Assembly (NCBI GenBank): GCA_028818695.1
Contig: JAPPNK010000006.1
Location: 33,301 to 97,300, forward strand
Length of the DNA stretch: 64,000 bases
Direction: 5' to 3'
Origin: Candidatus Poribacteria bacterium
Lineage (GTDB): Bacteria > Poribacteria > WGA-4E > GCA-2687025
Within the stretch, counting starts at the first letter, position 1; every line of letters starts with the position of its first letter. The translations under genes were made by a program, and so were the position numbers. The notes under the pieces are model-generated. The model worked only from the letters and a program-made list of their open reading frames with translations. It was not told the DNA's origin and did no database searches. This document shows positions 51,880 to 60,002 of the stretch, one piece after another.

Positions 51880-53055
51880 ATGCGCTTTTTTAAACTGAGC
51901 TGGAAAAACCTGTTTCGAAGGAAGACGCGCACCGCCTTGACGCTTGCGGGCGTCGCCGCGTCCGCGGCGGTTCTGGTGAGCCTGCTTGGGTTCAACAACG
52001 GCTACCAGAACGCGCTCGAAGAGGATGTCGACAGGCTCGGATACCAGATGCTTGTCACGGCGAAGGGATGCCCCTACGAAGCCGCGACGATGATGTTGTC
52101 TGGCAGCGCCGATCTGCGCTACATGAACGCAGAAACGGCGCAGATCATCATGGACGATCCGCGAGTCGACAAATCCATGCCGCAGCTGATCCACGCTTCA
52201 TACGATCCTGAACGCGAAGCGACCGGCATCTATATGGGGGTGACGAACGCCTACCGGGAGTTGAAGCCGTGGATGGAATTCAAAGAAGGCGAGTGGCTCA
52301 CGCCCGGCGCGGCCGACGAGGTCGTCCTCGGATATGAAGCCGCCGAGCTTGACCAGCGCAGCCCAGGCGACTACATACTCGTTCACGGCACAAATGAGAC
52401 GCTCAAAGTTGTCGGCATCTTTGAACGAAGCGGATCGCAGGACGACGCGATCGCTTTTGTTCGAATGGAAACGCTGCAGCGCATTTTCCCGCGGCTTGAA
52501 AACAAGCTCACCGGTATCGGCGTCAAGCTGAAAGAACTGGACGCGACGAGCGCGTTTGAAGCGGACCTGTACGAAATACCCGATATACAGGTTGTCACCA
52601 TGGCGCGGGTGAAGCAGACGATCATGGGGCTTGTGTCGAGCGCGCGTATACTCGTCATGTCGGTCGCCGCGATCGCTCTCATCGTCGCCGCTGTCGGCGT
52701 CATCAACACGATTCTCATGTCGGTCTTTGAACGGACGCAGGAGATCGGAATCATGAAAGCAATGGGGGCGTCCAAGGCGGACATCTTCCGGCTGATCTGG
52801 TCGGAAACGACGCTGATCTGCGCAGGGGGCGGTTTCATCGGGTGCGCTTTCGCGCTTGCGGCGGCGCAAATTGTGGAGTCGCTTGTGCGTAACGCGCTCT
52901 CCTATGCGCCGAACGGTCCTATCATCTCCATCACGGTCGGCCTCATGGCAGCATGCGCCGCCGGAGCGGTACTGCTGGGCATGGCGGCCGGCCTGTACCC
53001 TGCGGCGCGCGCCGCCTCCATGCGCCCGATTGAAGCGATCCGGAAAGGGACATGA
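51880..53055 (+). CDS. ABC transporter permease (MacB/FtsX family)
   Basis: A 391-residue permease with one N-terminal helix (TRTALTLAGVAASAAVLVSL), a MacB-type periplasmic core (about 40-250) and three C-terminal helices. The conserved VFERTQEIGIMKAMGASKAD cytoplasmic loop between them is the coupling region for a LolD/MacB-type ATPase. Such permeases form dimers in the inner membrane and move substrates out of or within the periplasm. AAAGGA lies close to the ATG. It is followed at once by two ATPase genes. Confidence 0.9.
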   Translation: MRFFKLSWKNLFRRKTRTALTLAGVAASAAVLVSLLGFNNGYQNALEEDVDRLGYQMLVTAKGCPYEAATMMLSGSADLRYMNAETAQIIMDDPRVDKSMPQLIHASYDPEREATGIYMGVTNAYRELKPWMEFKEGEWLTPGAADEVVLGYEAAELDQRSPGDYILVHGTNETLKVVGIFERSGSQDDAIAFVRMETLQRIFPRLENKLTGIGVKLKELDATSAFEADLYEIPDIQVVTMARVKQTIMGLVSSARILVMSVAAIALIVAAVGVINTILMSVFERTQEIGIMKAMGASKADIFRLIWSETTLICAGGGFIGCAFALAAAQIVESLVRNALSYAPNGPIISITVGLMAACAAGAVLLGMAAGLYPAARAASMRPIEAIRKGT

Positions 53056-53056
53056 C

Positions 53057-53725
53057 ATGGTGAAAGCGACGCAGCTCAGCAAAACTTACCGTCTGCCGAA
53101 CGAGTCGATACATGCCCTTAAAAAGGCGGACTTTGAGGCGTCTGCGGGCGAGTTTGTGATTGTGATGGGACCTTCTGGAGCCGGCAAAACGACGCTGCTC
53201 AATCTGCTGGGCGGGCTGGATGCGCCGACGGAAGGCTCCGCCGCTGTGAACGGGCAAACGTGGAGCAAAAACGAAAAAGAGCGCGCGAAGATGCGCCAAG
53301 AGACGGTTGGGTTTGTCTTTCAGGAATTCCACCTGCTGCCAAACCTGACCGCGCTGGAAAATGTGGAGATGCCGCTGTTCTTTAGCCGAAAAAAGAACGG
53401 GCGGATTGCGCATGAGCTGCTGGAAGCGGTCGGGCTTGAGCATCGAAAAGAGCATCGCCCTCCCGAGATGAGCGGGGGGGAAATGCAGCGTACGGCGATT
53501 GCGCGCGCTTTGGCGAACCGCCCCAAAGTTCTGCTTGCCGACGAGCCGACCGGGAATCTGGATGTGCGCAACTCGATGGCGGTCTTTCAGCTGTTCCGCA
53601 AGCTGGCTGATTCGCAGGGGCTTGCGGTCGTCGCCGCAACGCACAACGCCAAGCTCGCTGCGCTAGCCGACCGCGTTGTGCGCCTGCGGGACGGCGTCCT
53701 CAATGAAGAAAGGAGCCCCGCATGA
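53057..53725 (+). CDS. ABC transporter ATP-binding protein (canonical)
   Basis: A 222-residue LolD-type ATPase with Walker A GPSGAGKTT, FVFQEFHLLPNLTALENV, signature MSGGEMQRTAIARA, Walker B VLLADEPTGNLD and H-loop AATHN. The start is the ATG one base after the permease stop, preceded by AAAGGGA; the open frame upstream lies inside the permease gene. It is the likely main energy unit of the permease at 51880-53055. Its stop overlaps the next ATPase gene by ATGA. Confidence 0.9.
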   Translation: MVKATQLSKTYRLPNESIHALKKADFEASAGEFVIVMGPSGAGKTTLLNLLGGLDAPTEGSAAVNGQTWSKNEKERAKMRQETVGFVFQEFHLLPNLTALENVEMPLFFSRKKNGRIAHELLEAVGLEHRKEHRPPEMSGGEMQRTAIARALANRPKVLLADEPTGNLDVRNSMAVFQLFRKLADSQGLAVVAATHNAKLAALADRVVRLRDGVLNEERSPA

Positions 53726-54447
53726 ACGGATTCGCCGCTGAAGGAATACAACTGAAAAAACGGTATGAACGGGGATCCGAAACCGTGCGCGCCTTGGACG
53801 GGGTCGATATACAGCTGCAAGAGGGTACCGTCACGGCGCTGGCAGGTCCGTCCGGGTCCGGCAAATCGACGCTCCTGAACCTGATTGCATGCCTCGACTC
53901 GCCGTCGGAGGGGGAGCTTTGGATCAACGGGCGGAATGTCGCAAACGCCTCCGAACGGGAGCTGACGGCTATTCGGCGCAACACAATCGGCTTCATCTTT
54001 CAGCGTTTTCATCTGATACCGACGCTGACGGCTGAAGAAAACGCGCTTCTCCCGACATTGTTCTCGCGTCAAAAGACCGACAGAAAGCGCGTTGACGAGA
54101 CGTTCGAACGGGTCGGGATGAGCGGAAAACGGAATCTGCCGGCGTCGCAGCTGAACAGCGGCGACCGGCAGCGCGTCGCCATCGCAAGAGCTGTTGTCAA
54201 CGCGCCCAAGATACTCATCGCGGACGAACCGACAGGCAGCTTAGAGACCTCCATGCGGGATGTTGTCGGGGATCTCTTCAAGGAGCTCGCGCAGGACGGC
54301 ATCGCCGTTCTCGCCGCGACGCATGACCTGGAGCTCGCGGATGTCTGCGACCAGACGCTGTATCTTGAAAACGGGCAGCTGGCGTCTAAAGAAGAGTCGT
54401 CGCTCTTTAAAGGCGAGGCATTGGCAACGGCGGCGGTTGACAGCTGA
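53722..54447 (+). CDS. ABC transporter ATP-binding protein with degenerate signature motif
   Basis: A second LolD-type ATPase (241 residues) coupled to the first by ATGA. Walker A GPSGSGKST and FIFQRFHLIPTLTAEENA are intact. The signature, however, reads SQLNSGDRQRVAIARA, so the usual LSGGQ is replaced by LNSGD, and the D-loop is GSLE instead of GNLD. In an ABC heterodimer this would make one of the two ATP sites catalytically weak. The two ATPases may therefore work as an asymmetric pair, although the operon has only one permease. It ends just before a repeat-filled gap. Confidence 0.88.
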   Translation: MNGFAAEGIQLKKRYERGSETVRALDGVDIQLQEGTVTALAGPSGSGKSTLLNLIACLDSPSEGELWINGRNVANASERELTAIRRNTIGFIFQRFHLIPTLTAEENALLPTLFSRQKTDRKRVDETFERVGMSGKRNLPASQLNSGDRQRVAIARAVVNAPKILIADEPTGSLETSMRDVVGDLFKELAQDGIAVLAATHDLELADVCDQTLYLENGQLASKEESSLFKGEALATAAVDS

Positions 54448-54452
54448 TGAAC

Positions 54453-54483
54453 GCTTAAGATTCCCGCCTGCCCGGGAATGACG
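54453..54483. repeat. REP-like hairpin
   Basis: CTTAAGATTCCCGCCTGCCC followed by GGGAATGACG is the REP-like element in the opposite orientation. It lies six bases after the last ATPase stop and could also slow transcription past the operon. Confidence 0.55.
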
Positions 54484-54519
54484 TTGAGGAACGCAAAAAT
54501 GACGTTGTGAGGCGCCGCT

Positions 54520-54607
54520 GATTCCCCCCTTTAAAACGAGGGTTAGGGAGTTTTTGGCGCCTCCTACGGCTCTGGATTTCCGCCTGCGCGGGCGTGGAAA
54601 TGACGGG
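54520..54607. repeat. C-rich repeat and a second REP-like copy
   Basis: 54520-54555 is a reverse-strand homologue of the C-rich unit at 33796-33830, and 54573-54607 is another degenerate hairpin (TTTCCGCC...GGCGTGGAAATGACGGG). No gene or clear promoter is seen in the rest of 54448-54677. Confidence 0.45.
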
Positions 54608-54677
54608 AGGAACGGGCAGGGATGACATTGACGGCGCGAACGGGTAACATAGCTCAACTTCAGCCGAAAGGAGCCTC

Positions 54678-55763
54678 ATGCTGCCCGCAATGATCGCGTT
54701 CATTGGAACCTACGCGCCCGCCGACCAGAACGGCATCTTCGTCTGCTCGCTGGATATGTCGACCGGCGAGCTGCGCCAAATCTCCGCCGTCAGGGGGGTC
54801 GGCAACCCGTCCTTCCTTGCCGTCCATCCGGACGGGCGGCATCTGTACGCCGTCGCCGAAATAGGCGATTTCAACAATCAGCAAACGGGGGGCGTCGCCG
54901 CCTTTGCCATCGACCCTGAGAGCGCCGCGCTGGAGTTTGTGAACGCGCAGCCGTCCGGCGGGCGCGGCCCGTGCCATATCTCCATTCATCCGAACGGGCG
55001 GTATGCGTTCGCCGCCAACTACGGAGGGGGGAGCGTCTCCATTCTTCCGATCAACGAGGATGGATCGCTGGGGCCGCCCTCCGATTTCGTCCAGCATGCC
55101 GGCTCCAGCGTCAACCCGAACCGGCAACAGGCGCCGCATGCCCACTCGATCAACATTCATCCGAACGGGCGTTTTGCCTATGCCGCGGACCTCGGTCTCG
55201 ACAAGATACTCATCTACAGCATCAATCTGGAATACGGAAAGATTCCGCCCAACGACCCGCCCTACGCCGAGACGCGCCCTGGGGCAGGTCCGCGCCACTT
55301 CGCTTTTCGCCCGGACGGCGCCTTTGCCTATGTCATCAACGAGCTGGATTCGACGCTGAACGCCTTTAGAGTTGACGCGGAAAGCGGCGCGCTGGCGCTG
55401 CTCCAAACAATCGACACGGTTCCAAGCGGTTTCGACGGCACAAATTACACCGCCGAAGTGCGCGTCGCGCCGAACGGACGCTTTGTATACGGCTCCAACC
55501 GCGGGCATAACAGCGTCGCCGTTTACCGCATTGACGACGAAAAAGGGACGGTTCAGCTGGTTGAGCATGAATCGACGCGGGGCGACACGCCGCGGAACTT
55601 TGGCATCGATCCGACGGGGCAATTTCTAATCGCGGCGAACCAGAACTCGGACGACCTGTACAGCTTCCGCATTGATCCGCAGACAGGCGAGCTGACCCCA
55701 ACGGGAAGCAGCTTGAACATCCCGAAACCGGTCTGCGTTCAGTTTTTACAGCTGTCCGATTAG
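54678..55763 (+). CDS. Lactonase family beta-propeller (6-phosphogluconolactonase-like)
   Basis: A 361-residue seven-bladed propeller of the lactonase family (Pgl-type 6-phosphogluconolactonase and muconate cycloisomerase-like proteins). It begins AFIGTYAPADQNGIFV and has blades with VHPDGRHLYAVAE, IHPNGRYAFAANYGGGSVS and FRPDGAFAYVINELDSTL. No signal peptide, so cytoplasmic. AAAGGAG lies five bases before the ATG. It probably hydrolyses a sugar lactone; the convergent gene encodes an aldonate dehydratase-like enzyme, and the two 3' ends overlap by four bases. Confidence 0.88.
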   Translation: MLPAMIAFIGTYAPADQNGIFVCSLDMSTGELRQISAVRGVGNPSFLAVHPDGRHLYAVAEIGDFNNQQTGGVAAFAIDPESAALEFVNAQPSGGRGPCHISIHPNGRYAFAANYGGGSVSILPINEDGSLGPPSDFVQHAGSSVNPNRQQAPHAHSINIHPNGRFAYAADLGLDKILIYSINLEYGKIPPNDPPYAETRPGAGPRHFAFRPDGAFAYVINELDSTLNAFRVDAESGALALLQTIDTVPSGFDGTNYTAEVRVAPNGRFVYGSNRGHNSVAVYRIDDEKGTVQLVEHESTRGDTPRNFGIDPTGQFLIAANQNSDDLYSFRIDPQTGELTPTGSSLNIPKPVCVQFLQLSD

Positions 55764-56998
55764 CGCGGCATCGCCTTTAAATCGGAGCTGGAACCAGGCG
55801 CCTCAGGCGTGAGATAGACGCCGCCGACAATCTGCGCGGGACGCTCAAAATGGTCGCGCAGGTGCGGAATATGCTCCAAGAACAGCCGCTCATGCCCGAC
55901 AGCGATATGGTTGAACAGGGTTAAATGTTGATGGATTTGTCCCATGTCGCCCACATGCGGGACGACAGGGACGCCGAACTTCTTGGACATCAGGCTGACG
56001 GCGATGAACTCGCCGACGCCGGCGACGCGGACGCAGTCGACCTGATTGAAATGGAAGGCGCCGAGCTGGAGAAAATTTTTAAACGCGACGCGGTGCGGAA
56101 GATGTTCCCCCGCGGCGACGCGCATGGGATGAATCGCCTCAACTAAGGAGCGGTGCGCCGCAACATCGTCCGGATGCGTCGGCTCTTCGATCCAGTAGGG
56201 GCGCATGCCAGCCAGCTCGCCGCACATCTCGACCGCCTGCGGCAGCGTCCATGCCTGGTTCGCGTCCAGCATGACAAGCCGATCTTCGCCGGCAATCTCG
56301 CGGACAAGATAGGCGCGCCGTATGTCCTGCTCCGTCCCCGCGCCCACCTTCAGTTTCACCGCCTGAAAGCCCCGCTCCAGAGCCTCGGCGGCGCGCTCGC
56401 GTATCTCCGAATCGGAAAAGCCGATCCAGCCGATGGAGGTGTCGTAGCCTGGGTAGCCCTGTTGGAGAACCTCCATGCGGTCAGGGCGGGACGGCTCCGC
56501 GCCGGTCAGCATTTCAACCGCCTCTTCGCGCGTCAGTGCGTCTTCAAGGTAGCTCATGTCCAGCGTTGAGACCAGTTCGTCGGGCGTCAAGCTCAACAGC
56601 AGGCGCCAGAGCGGCTCGCCGCGGCTTTTCGCCCACAGGTCGAAGCAGGCGTTCGCCAGCGACGCCAGCGCGAGATGAACGACGCCCTTATGCGGCCCGA
56701 GCCAGCGCAGCTGCGGATGGTCAGCCAATCGGCGCGACATCTCGCCGAAATTGCGCATGAGCGTCTCGATCTCTTCGCCGACGAGAGCGGAGCCGAGGAG
56801 CTTGACGGCGCGGCACACGAGATCGTTCCCGCCGCCGAGGGTGAAGGCGAGGCCGACGCCGCGGTCGGCGCCGTTGGTTGTCAATTCGGCGGCGGCGTAT
56901 GAATAGACGGGGTCGCGGTGAACGGCGTCCGAACCTTCGCCCGGCGCAAGCGGGAAGCGCATGTCATGCGCCCTGACCTGTTCGATGCGCAGGCTCAT
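55760..56998 (-). CDS. Mandelate racemase/enolase superfamily, L-fuconate dehydratase-like
   Basis: A 412-residue enolase-superfamily enzyme. The capping domain is followed by the barrel with KLKVG (catalytic Lys), VMLDANQAW, YWIEEPTHPDD and VAAGEH (three metal ligands), and PHVGDMGQ (catalytic His). The stretch GYPGYDTSIGWIGFSD is like that of L-fuconate dehydratase, which makes 2-keto-3-deoxy-L-fuconate in non-phosphorylated fucose breakdown. Substrate is inferred, not proven. Its ATG overlaps the end of a tiny upstream reading frame. Confidence 0.82.
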   Translation of the reverse strand: MSLRIEQVRAHDMRFPLAPGEGSDAVHRDPVYSYAAAELTTNGADRGVGLAFTLGGGNDLVCRAVKLLGSALVGEEIETLMRNFGEMSRRLADHPQLRWLGPHKGVVHLALASLANACFDLWAKSRGEPLWRLLLSLTPDELVSTLDMSYLEDALTREEAVEMLTGAEPSRPDRMEVLQQGYPGYDTSIGWIGFSDSEIRERAAEALERGFQAVKLKVGAGTEQDIRRAYLVREIAGEDRLVMLDANQAWTLPQAVEMCGELAGMRPYWIEEPTHPDDVAAHRSLVEAIHPMRVAAGEHLPHRVAFKNFLQLGAFHFNQVDCVRVAGVGEFIAVSLMSKKFGVPVVPHVGDMGQIHQHLTLFNHIAVGHERLFLEHIPHLRDHFERPAQIVGGVYLTPEAPGSSSDLKAMPR

Positions 56999-57075
56999 GG
57001 GGCGGCGCTGGAACTTAAGCCGCGGTAGTAGTCGCGCATTTTTGCCATTAACTCCTTTTGCGTTATGAAGTCCAT
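56995..57075 (-). CDS. Possible 26-codon leader ORF overlapping the dehydratase start
   Basis: ATG at 57075 runs 26 codons (MDFITQKELMAKMRDYYRGL and six more residues) and stops in an ATGA overlap with the dehydratase start. An internal AAAAGGAG-TTA-ATG offers a 17-codon alternative. It may couple translation of the dehydratase or be a remnant of a lost gene; it may equally be chance. Confidence 0.25.
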   Translation of the reverse strand: MDFITQKELMAKMRDYYRGLSSSAAP

Positions 57076-57103
57076 TCAGTACCTACGACATTCCGTTTCA
57101 TGA

Positions 57104-57829
57104 TTATCGCTTTCTTTTTGCTTTCTCTGCTTCTTTTGCTTTCAAGTCCGCCGCCTGATTGAGTATCGCCCATGCAACATCTCTCCTCGCGGCCGCTGCT
57201 GAATATATTGCCCACTCTAGTGGAGCGACAAGACGCAAGGCATTTATCGCATCCGCAAGCGCGATGTCCGCCGAGTTAAGCGCGTCATCTGCCGCCTCCA
57301 CAGATTCAGGTGAAAATCTAGCCCGTTCCGCTGCAGCGCTTTTTAGCGCTGAAGCCAACGCTGCAAAGCTTGCTGCCGCTGACGCTATTTCAGCGTCCGT
57401 CTTTTGACCAGGGTTCGCGAGATCCGCTCGGAGACGCGCCCGATCTGAATATGCAAGAGCGATGTCTGCGCGCTCGTGAGCGAAACCAGCAGCGATCTCC
57501 AGCCGCCACAGATTCTCGGTTTCCATTGCTGCGTCTTCTACAGTTTCCAACGCCGTTTTCCATACCGCCGCTTCCTCAGGAGCCTTTTGGTGAAGCGCAT
57601 TCTCGGCGGATTCTACGGCAGCTTCCGCATTCATATATGCAGCCCATGCGCCTTCAGCTTGTTGCATCAGTTCTGACCGTTCTGCTTCGGTCAAAGTGAA
57701 ACGAGTCGCGCATCCCGTTAGCGCGAGTGGAATTATCGCCATCGTCAAGAGCCGTTTGAATTTTATTGTCGATCCTTTCTGTGAGTCTCCGATTTTTTTA
57801 GAGTTTAGCAGGGCGTTTTGGGAAGTCAA
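57104..57829 (-). CDS. Ala-rich helical lipoprotein, unknown
   Basis: A lipoprotein with lipobox LALTGC and a long, alanine- and glutamate-rich helical mature part of about 200 residues that probably forms a coiled coil, ending in a basic tail (KAKEAEKAKRKR). No family recognised. The start is odd: the only upstream ATG (57829) gives an overlong n-region, whereas AGAAAGGA stands six bases before an in-frame ATA (57766) that would give IKFKRLLTMAIIPLALTGC, an ideal lipoprotein signal peptide. Possibly a structural or stress envelope protein. Confidence 0.65.
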   Translation of the reverse strand: MTSQNALLNSKKIGDSQKGSTIKFKRLLTMAIIPLALTGCATRFTLTEAERSELMQQAEGAWAAYMNAEAAVESAENALHQKAPEEAAVWKTALETVEDAAMETENLWRLEIAAGFAHERADIALAYSDRARLRADLANPGQKTDAEIASAAASFAALASALKSAAAERARFSPESVEAADDALNSADIALADAINALRLVAPLEWAIYSAAAARRDVAWAILNQAADLKAKEAEKAKRKR

Positions 57830-57901
57830 TCTTTTCTCTCAGAGTGCGGTCATTTATTTGTGTCGGTAGGCGATGGTAAATGCTGTTGCTAGAAGTGACG
57901 A

Positions 57902-57929
57902 TGTCTCAACTTTCTGCATGAGGTCAGCG
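57902..57929 (-). repeat. Short dispersed repeat related to the 70-bp element
   Basis: Read on the minus strand: GACCTCATGC, two bases, AAAGTTGAGACA. It matches 34798-34823 and the left end of 63873-63900. Otherwise the 57830-57939 gap is empty. Confidence 0.5.
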
Positions 57930-57939
57930 ATCAGCGCTC

Positions 57940-58803
57940 TCACAACAACCGCGCCCCATTCGCCGCCCAGAGCTCTTCATCCGTATAAATCTGCGGAGGC
58001 GATACAGGCTCCGTCGGCACCTCCCAGCCGGGCGCGAACCGCCGAATGAGCGCGGCGGCGTTTTCAAAGGCGACAGCGTCCTTGGACGACTCGCTGATGT
58101 CAGACGACTCGACGAGCGACTGGGTCAGGCGAAAATCGTAATACGGCGTATCGCTCCCGAACAGCAAGCGCCCCCCGTCCAAATCGGACAGCAAACGGCG
58201 CAGATCCCATGACTCGTCTGCGTTCAGCGGCATCTGCGCGATGTCGTACCATACATTCGGCAGATTGGCGCAATGCTTCGCAGCGTCCAGCGCCGCTCCC
58301 CGATTCAGCGACACATGCCCGATGATGAACGTAATGGACGGAAAACGGCGCGCATACGCCGCTATATTCGCTGTCGACCCCGCCTGATGCAGCAGACAGA
58401 CGCCGGAATGAACCGCCGCCGCCTCTAAAAACGGATGCAGCTCCGCGCCGAGAGAATGCCCCGACAGCCCAGGATGGCACATAAAACCGCTCAACCCGCC
58501 CGCTGTCATGGCGCGCTCCAGCTCGACGACTCCCGCCTCTCCGTGTCGAACCTCCGCGATACCAAGCCCGACGGGAAACCTGTCAGGGAAGGCGCGCATC
58601 GCCGCCGACACCGCTTCATGCTCGCGGCGCGTGTCCAAGACGCCGTTCGCCTGCGGGCCGCCCGCTGTCGGACACAAGACCGCCGCTATGACGCCCGCCG
58701 ACACCATCCGCCCCATATACCGTCCGACCGTCTGACCGACGGCTGGGCTGCGCGACACCGTCATGCCGATATGCGCGTGAACATCGATATACGGACGCAT
58801 CAT
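57940..58803 (-). CDS. Amidohydrolase family protein (amidohydrolase 2)
   Basis: A 287-residue TIM-barrel metal hydrolase with the N-terminal metal motif DVHAHIG, His in CLLHQAG, His in TFIIGHVSLNRG and Asp in LLFGSDTPYYD. The family includes lactonases for L-fuconolactone and related sugar lactones, as well as decarboxylases, so a role in sugar-acid breakdown is possible. It starts with a four-base ATGA overlap with the Gfo/Idh gene and is therefore the second gene of a two-gene operon. Confidence 0.85.
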   Translation of the reverse strand: MMRPYIDVHAHIGMTVSRSPAVGQTVGRYMGRMVSAGVIAAVLCPTAGGPQANGVLDTRREHEAVSAAMRAFPDRFPVGLGIAEVRHGEAGVVELERAMTAGGLSGFMCHPGLSGHSLGAELHPFLEAAAVHSGVCLLHQAGSTANIAAYARRFPSITFIIGHVSLNRGAALDAAKHCANLPNVWYDIAQMPLNADESWDLRRLLSDLDGGRLLFGSDTPYYDFRLTQSLVESSDISESSKDAVAFENAAALIRRFAPGWEVPTEPVSPPQIYTDEELWAANGARLL

Positions 58804-59819
58804 TCCACCTCCACTGCCCGCCGTTCGGATGTCGCGCGGCGCGCCGCCTCAATGATCGCCAGCTGACGCCGCCCCGCCTGCGCGTCGACAGGCGCCGTCT
58901 CTCCATTTGCCAGCGCTTCAAACGCCGCGCGGAAAAAACCTGTATGCCCTGTCGCGTCCGCCTGCGCTTCCATTGGCGTTTTCCAGCCGAGAGCGCGCGT
59001 GAAGACCGACAGCGGCGCCTTCTCGCGGTGGTAAACTCTCACCGAGCCGCCTTCCGCATGAACCTCGCACCACCGCCCGCCTTCTGTTCCAAAGGCAGGC
59101 GCGCGCCATGTGGAGGAGACGGTCGAGACGGCGCCGTTCGCATGCTCAAACAACAGAAACGCCAGGTCGTCCACGTCGATCTCATAAAAGGAGGTCTTGA
59201 CGCGCGCCTCAACATACCGGACGGGCGAACCCATCAGCGCCTCTACGGCGTAAATCTCATGGTACGCCGAGTCGATGAGGCAGCCGCCTCCCGCTTTGCG
59301 CGTCGCCCGCCAGTCGCTTTCTGAAAGAATGGACGCCTTCAAAAAGATCGATTGCGAACGCCCCAATCCGCGTCCGCCAAAATTGGACGCATAATGAAAC
59401 GCTTCCCGCATCGCAGGGGAAAAGAGCAGGTTATGACAAACCGCATAGGGAGCCTTTCCGCGTTCCGCCGCTTCAATCATCGCGTCCGCTTCCTCAACCG
59501 AGACCGCCATCGGCTTCTCCGAAACGACGGCGACCCCCGCCTTTAACGCCTCAACGGCCTGCGCGCAATGCATAGAGTGGGGCGTCGCGACGACAACAGC
59601 GTCCAGCCCGCCCGCCGAAAGCATCTCGCGCAGATCGGCGTGTTGACGGCCGGGCGGGACGTCATGCCGCTCGGCGACCGCTTGACGGCTCGGTTCGCTT
59701 GGGTCAGACAACGCATGGACGGTTGCCAGTTCGGGCATGCTCATATACGCCGGCGAATGGATTCGCTGAACGATCCCGCCGCATCCGATCAAGCCTATTT
59801 TAAGGGGCTGCTGTTTCAT
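58800..59819 (-). CDS. Gfo/Idh/MocA family oxidoreductase
   Basis: A 339-residue NAD(P)-dependent sugar or inositol dehydrogenase-like protein. The Rossmann motif is IGLIGCGGIVQRIH, followed by VVVATPHSMH and the family motif VVSEKPMAVS with its catalytic Lys. The C-terminal domain has CLIDSAYHEIYAVEAL, in which the usual G-x-x-x-D-x-x-x-H pattern appears as IDSAYHE. Substrate unknown. It is the first gene of the operon with the amidohydrolase and has a good promoter upstream. Confidence 0.9.
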   Translation of the reverse strand: MKQQPLKIGLIGCGGIVQRIHSPAYMSMPELATVHALSDPSEPSRQAVAERHDVPPGRQHADLREMLSAGGLDAVVVATPHSMHCAQAVEALKAGVAVVSEKPMAVSVEEADAMIEAAERGKAPYAVCHNLLFSPAMREAFHYASNFGGRGLGRSQSIFLKASILSESDWRATRKAGGGCLIDSAYHEIYAVEALMGSPVRYVEARVKTSFYEIDVDDLAFLLFEHANGAVSTVSSTWRAPAFGTEGGRWCEVHAEGGSVRVYHREKAPLSVFTRALGWKTPMEAQADATGHTGFFRAAFEALANGETAPVDAQAGRRQLAIIEAARRATSERRAVEVE

Positions 59820-59849
59820 ACTCTTCTTGCGCCTCCGCGTTTGCGTCTC

Positions 59850-59878
59850 AATTTAGCGCTTCCCGCCCGATGAATCAA
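59850..59878 (-). promoter_or_regulatory. Putative promoter of the Gfo/Idh-amidohydrolase operon
   Basis: Minus strand: TTGATT (59878-59873), 17-base spacer, TAAATT (59855-59850), about 30 bases before the ATG at 59819. Confidence 0.5.
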
Positions 59879-60002
59879 GACGCCGCGCCTTATGAGCGCG
59901 CTGCCCGCCGCTTTAACAATACGCAACTTCGCTTGAGCTGCAGTCCGTTTGGCGCCATACTGAACCGAACAAGACGCATGGCGCCTCCGAAAAGTAAAAC
60001 AT

